Shown here: in pieces, positions 60,946 to 64,000 of the stretch
Layout of the letters: every line of letters starts with the position of its first letter
How positions within the stretch are numbered: the stretch's first letter is position 1
Source: Lactobacillus sp. CBA3605
Lineage (GTDB): Bacteria > Bacillota > Bacilli > Lactobacillales > Lactobacillaceae
Direction: 5' to 3'
DNA: 64,000 nt
Assembly (NCBI RefSeq): GCF_002970915.1
Contig: NZ_CP027190.1
Coordinates: forward strand, 2,418,001 to 2,482,000
Notes under the pieces: generated by a model
Told to the model about the DNA's origin: nothing
Database searches by the model: none
Seen by the model: only the letters and a program-made list of their open reading frames with translations
Made by a program: the position numbers and the translations under genes

Positions 60946-61047
60946 ATGATTATATTACCGAATTGGGTAGCAGTAGTGATATTAACATGGGCGCTAACAA
61001 CGCTGTGGTGCAAACGTCACAAGATTAGTAGTTGGTTTGGAATTTAG
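60946..61047 (+). CDS. 33-residue single-pass membrane peptide
   Basis: The frame MIILPNWVAVVILTWALTTL... begins 8 nt after GTAGGAGGAAG and has one hydrophobic helix and a basic tail. Such mini-proteins are usual in early phage regions; no function is known. Confidence 0.6.
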   Translation: MIILPNWVAVVILTWALTTLWCKRHKISSWFGI

Positions 61048-61056
61048 GAGGCAGCA

Positions 61057-61587
61057 ATGTTAGTAAATAAATATTATATGTACACCTTATTAGAGCGAGC
61101 TAAAAATCGTGTAGGCCACGATGGCTATATCGAACTTAATGCAATCTTCAATGCAAAATATCGAGAAAAACGAAGTAAGGAGATATTCTCAAGTGTTTTC
61201 TTCTTGGGAGTCAAGAAACACCAATATCTTGATCGTAATCTATGGAATCAGGTTGAAGCAAAAGAGCGTTTTGAACAAATGGATAAAGAATTGGATTTAT
61301 TGCGAGGCATGACACCACGACAGCTCTTACGTATTTTTCCGATTGATAAAACATATGACAAGACGGGTGATGTTAAAGACTATAGAACGACTGTAAAGAT
61401 GTTAGACACGTATGGGATGGACACTAGAATTGACAGTGTTGTTGACTTTTTATGGGATTACTCGAACTGGGATTTACGCATATACCTAGTTGATTATTTA
61501 ACTGCACTAGATGATTTAGAAAAGGAAAATGGTAAGTCAGGAATGATCGAGCAATTTTTAACTAATGAGGGTATGACACATGATTAA
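61057..61587 (+). CDS. Phage protein of unknown function, 176 residues
   Basis: A hypothetical early phage protein. It has the stretch MTPRQLLRIFPIDKTYD...DYRTTVKMLDTYGMD, known from lactobacillus phages by sequence only. It overlaps the next gene by 8 nt. Confidence 0.75.
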   Translation: MLVNKYYMYTLLERAKNRVGHDGYIELNAIFNAKYREKRSKEIFSSVFFLGVKKHQYLDRNLWNQVEAKERFEQMDKELDLLRGMTPRQLLRIFPIDKTYDKTGDVKDYRTTVKMLDTYGMDTRIDSVVDFLWDYSNWDLRIYLVDYLTALDDLEKENGKSGMIEQFLTNEGMTHD

Positions 61588-61918
61588 ACGGTTGCAAGGT
61601 GTTACTAAAACGCTTGGTTTAAAGGCCAAAAATGAGACAATCATGGATTTAGAACTTCATTGGTGTAATCCACATGAGGTTCCGAACCAATTGAAAGCAA
61701 TGGGGGATAACCTCAGTTTTGCTGATTGCCAATGTGTGTTGATGATACTTGGTTTACGAAAAGCCGAGTCATGGTTTATTAATAATAATTTACGGCAGTA
61801 TGGTTTGTCACTTGATGAGTTTACAGAGTCGTTGAACAAGCTAAAACGTCATGATGTCTTAGATTATAAGTATACGCAGACATCGGCAAGACACGTAAAA
61901 GGCTGGATTCTAGCTTAA
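61580..61918 (+). CDS. Phage protein of unknown function, 112 residues
   Basis: A small helical protein without recognised motif, tightly packed between its neighbours. The segment LSFADCQCVLMILGLRKAESWF may be a HTH-like fold. Starts inside the previous gene. Confidence 0.65.
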   Translation: MIKRLQGVTKTLGLKAKNETIMDLELHWCNPHEVPNQLKAMGDNLSFADCQCVLMILGLRKAESWFINNNLRQYGLSLDEFTESLNKLKRHDVLDYKYTQTSARHVKGWILA

Positions 61919-61931
61919 AGGAGGTTAACCA

Positions 61932-62681
61932 ATGGCACAGCGAAGAATGCTAAGTAAGCAAATTACGGAGACAGATATGTTTATGGACTTGCCTTTATCA
62001 TCGCAAGCACTCTATTTGCACTTGATTATGAATGCTGATGATGACGGGTTCTTGGGTAATGCAAAAACTATTTTAAAAATGGTTGGCGCTAGCAATGATG
62101 ATTTTAAATTACTAATTGCTAAACAGTTCATCATTGTATTTGATGATGGCATAGCTGTAATAAAGGATTGGCGGATTCACAATTACATCCGTAAAGATAG
62201 ATACCATTCAACCATGTATGTGAATCATAAAAGTGAGCTGACAGTAGATGAAAGCCAATCATATCAGCAAGTTAGTGATGGTATGACATTTGGTATACCA
62301 GATGGCAACCAAATGGATACCGAGGTTAGGTTAGGTAAGGTAAGGTTAGGTAAGGGTAATAAAGAACATAGTACGGCTGACGCCGAACCGCTCGACTGGC
62401 AGATTGTCATTGATTACCTTAACAAAAAAGCTAAAAAGCATTTTAAACACACTGATGCTAATAAACGAGTGATTATGGCACGTTTTAAAGACGGTGACTT
62501 TACTGTGGCTGACATGAAGCAAGTTATTGATAATCAGTGCTCTAAATGGCTTAACGATCCACAAATGAATCAGTATCTACGACCATCTACTTTATTTCAA
62601 GCATCTAAATTTGAAGGATATCTAAATAATCAGCCATCAAATGAAAATCAACCAGAATCGCGAGAGGACTGGTTTGGATGA
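61932..62681 (+). CDS. Phage replisome organizer protein
   Basis: A 249-residue replication initiator. The N-terminal winged-helix domain (MAQRRMLSKQITETDMFMDL...QALYLHLIMNADDDGF) and the conserved phage C-terminal domain (DYLNKKAKKHFKHTDANKRVI...YLRPSTLFQASKFEGYLN) are of the DnaD/Phg_2220_C type. It binds the phage origin, likely within its own coding sequence, and recruits the helicase loader encoded next. Confidence 0.9.
   Translation: MAQRRMLSKQITETDMFMDLPLSSQALYLHLIMNADDDGFLGNAKTILKMVGASNDDFKLLIAKQFIIVFDDGIAVIKDWRIHNYIRKDRYHSTMYVNHKSELTVDESQSYQQVSDGMTFGIPDGNQMDTEVRLGKVRLGKGNKEHSTADAEPLDWQIVIDYLNKKAKKHFKHTDANKRVIMARFKDGDFTVADMKQVIDNQCSKWLNDPQMNQYLRPSTLFQASKFEGYLNNQPSNENQPESREDWFG
62325..62354 (+). 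repeat. Two 15-bp iteron-like direct repeats in the replisome organizer gene
   Basis: GTTAGGTTAGGTAAG and GTAAGGTTAGGTAAG (62325-62339, 62340-62354) differ in one base and encode VRLGK twice. Iteron-containing origins inside such genes are known from phages of lactic acid bacteria; this is a candidate ori. Confidence 0.5.
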
Positions 62682-63457
62682 AAAAGGCACTCTTTGATCC
62701 TGAGAGACTAGCTAAAATAATTGCGGATAAGAATATTGATGTGAGTAAACTACCAACCAAGGAGGAGCTAGATCAGCAGACTTTGGTTAAAGCTCAGCAG
62801 GCTGTGAAAATCAACCATCAACGATACTACTACTCGATGTCAGTGTGGTCAGGTAATATTCCTCTACGGTTTAGGTTCGATAATTGGGATATACAGAAGC
62901 AACCGAATGTCGAACGAGCTAAGGCCTTAGGAAATCAAGCTTTTGTACTAACCAAGGAGCTTAAAGATACTCAGTTTAACGTAATTTTATCGGGTGACCG
63001 TGGTGTTGGTAAAACCTCACTTGCTCTGGCAATTATGGACCAATTAAAGCAATCCGGTCAGACTGTGATGTTTGTTTCAACGGCTGAATTACTACGACTG
63101 GTCAATGACAAGTACGAGGCCCCTGATGTCCGTACTCGTTTAATTGAAATTACTAGGGCGATGAAGTCGGTAGATGTATTGGTATTGGATGACTTTGGTA
63201 CTGAGGGCGGTAAGCCTAGCGATAGGGGCCGATACAAGTCAGTTCATAGTGACCTACAAGCATTGATATATCAAGTTGCCAATGCTCGCTGTGACTTTGA
63301 ACATAACGAGGTCAAGCATACGACTATCATCACGACTAATAATAAAAAGAAGCAGCTTGAAGACATGTATGATCGAAAGACAATTGATCGATTATTTAGC
63401 AAAGTAGCAGGTCATCAGTTGTTATTCGATGAAATGGAAGGAGTACGTAATGTATGA
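62678..63457 (+). CDS. Phage DnaC-like helicase loader ATPase
   Basis: A 259-residue AAA+ ATPase. Walker A GDRGVGKTS (about 106-114) and Walker B VLVLDDFGTEG (about 168-178) are present, with sensor ITTNNKKKQL and an arginine-finger region in DRLFSKV. It loads host helicase at the phage origin together with the upstream organizer. Start codon overlaps the previous stop (ATGA). Confidence 0.93.
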   Translation: MKKALFDPERLAKIIADKNIDVSKLPTKEELDQQTLVKAQQAVKINHQRYYYSMSVWSGNIPLRFRFDNWDIQKQPNVERAKALGNQAFVLTKELKDTQFNVILSGDRGVGKTSLALAIMDQLKQSGQTVMFVSTAELLRLVNDKYEAPDVRTRLIEITRAMKSVDVLVLDDFGTEGGKPSDRGRYKSVHSDLQALIYQVANARCDFEHNEVKHTTIITTNNKKKQLEDMYDRKTIDRLFSKVAGHQLLFDEMEGVRNV

Positions 63458-63720
63458 CTTGTAAAAGTAGTACTACGCCTGTTATGGGTATTCACTTGCA
63501 TGATATACACAGTATGGCAAGCAAGTTAGAGACGTTAACTAAGAATCAACAGTTAGACCAGAATGATATTAAATCGATTTTGATAGTCATTGATTTGAAT
63601 CCTGAGCCGATGTCAATTGACGATGAGCTTGAAAGTTCCAAACTGACTAGAAAAGAATTTGCAAAATCTATCAAGAAACTCGCAGAGCTTAAACTTATTG
63701 ACTGGGATTTTAATTGGTGA
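63454..63720 (+). CDS. Small phage protein, 88 residues
   Basis: An unrecognised helical protein ending LTRKEFAKSIKKLAELKLIDWDFNW. It overlaps the helicase-loader gene by 4 nt, so translation is coupled. Confidence 0.6.
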   Translation: MTCKSSTTPVMGIHLHDIHSMASKLETLTKNQQLDQNDIKSILIVIDLNPEPMSIDDELESSKLTRKEFAKSIKKLAELKLIDWDFNW

Positions 63721-63761
63721 ACTTGCTGACATTTTTCTGGGTATTAGAGAGGATGTGAAAA

Positions 63762-64000
63762 ATGAATATAGAGGATGAAGCGGACAAGTTACGATCTTTG
63801 AACAATAAAGTGGTTTCTATCCGTAGTCATATTAATTTCATCTAAACTGACAAAGGTAGCATCAAGGCGAACAGTATTGAGAATGTTTGCTTGATTCTGG
63901 AACACGACCCGCTGCTTAAAGGAAAATTCGCGTATAACGAGTTTAGTTACGAAACAGAGTTCATGAAAGATTCTCCGGAATTAATGCTAGAACACGGCCC
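63762..64000 (+). pseudogene. VirE/VapE-like phage primase-helicase fragment, interrupted by a stop
   Basis: The frame from ATG 63762 (GAGG upstream) reads MNIEDEADKLRSLNNKVV and then stops at TAA 63843-63845. The same frame continues after the stop without break to the window end: TDKGSIKANSIENVCLILEH, then LLKGKFAYNEFSYETEFM. The part after the stop is the start of a VirE/VapE-type P-loop domain seen in phage primase-helicases. A CAA to TAA change would explain it. The rest lies outside the window. Confidence 0.65.

Noticed and set aside
1..64000. CRISPR arrays or cas genes
   Set aside because: No regularly spaced direct repeats and no Cas-like protein; the only RNA-guided nuclease seen is TnpB.

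Overview
The window is a chromosomal segment of a low-GC Gram-positive lactic acid bacterium. The best fit is a lactobacillus of the Lactiplantibacillus type, judged from T-box leaders on aminoacyl-tRNA synthetase genes, strong GGAGG ribosome binding sites, the yqeG-yqeH-yhbY-nadD-yqeK-rsfS order, GlnR/glnA, WxL-domain surface proteins and the overall protein sequences. The species cannot be fixed by eye.

Bases 1-4200 hold the end of host dnaI, a T-box-controlled thrS, and the infC-rpmI-rplT operon behind an L20-type leader. At 4.2-8 kb lie a transporter remnant, a MarR regulator with an acetyltransferase, a small membrane protein and a PgaC/PgaD-like polysaccharide synthase pair. From 8.35 to 13.9 kb runs one long operon for ribosome assembly, NAD synthesis and tRNA modification. 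Then come yceD-rpmF, gnd, a frameshifted rarA, an ArlRS-like two-component pair, menA, yidC, acylphosphatase and a TrmH-type methyltransferase. The 23.8-31.1 kb part carries an HD protein, an HxlR regulator, T-box-controlled pheST, mltG, udk and greA.

A lone IS200/IS605-type element with only tnpB (about 31.16-32.69 kb) sits between greA and an SDR-MerR pair. After it come a cre-controlled HesB-like gene, yfhO, a class B penicillin-binding protein, rpmG, a folate cyclo-ligase gene that seems to lack a normal start codon, a rhomboid protease, yqgQ, glk, a cysteine-free rhodanese, gdpD, miaA and glnRA. At 47-52.4 kb two related BspA-repeat/WxL surface proteins stand in tandem behind matching promoter regions. 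A tight three-gene operon follows (two unrecognised proteins plus an all-alpha dUTPase-like protein).

From about 55.6 kb to the end lies the left part of a temperate prophage: integrase, a membrane-protein cargo gene, an ImmA-type protease, CI-like and Cro-like regulators around three 18-bp operators, an ORF6N/ORF6C antirepressor, small early genes, a replisome organizer with an iteron-like repeat, a DnaC-like helicase loader, and a VirE-like gene interrupted by an in-frame stop. The right end of the prophage is outside the window.

The points most worth checking are: a threonyl-tRNA synthetase in which all four classical editing-site residues are replaced; non-AUG starts on infC and the folate cyclo-ligase gene; the tnpB element with a well-folded candidate guide RNA; the duplicated WxL proteins; the uncharacterised three-gene operon; and a possible small RNA antisense to the prophage's left arm. 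I did not find a clear-cut new defence or mobile system.
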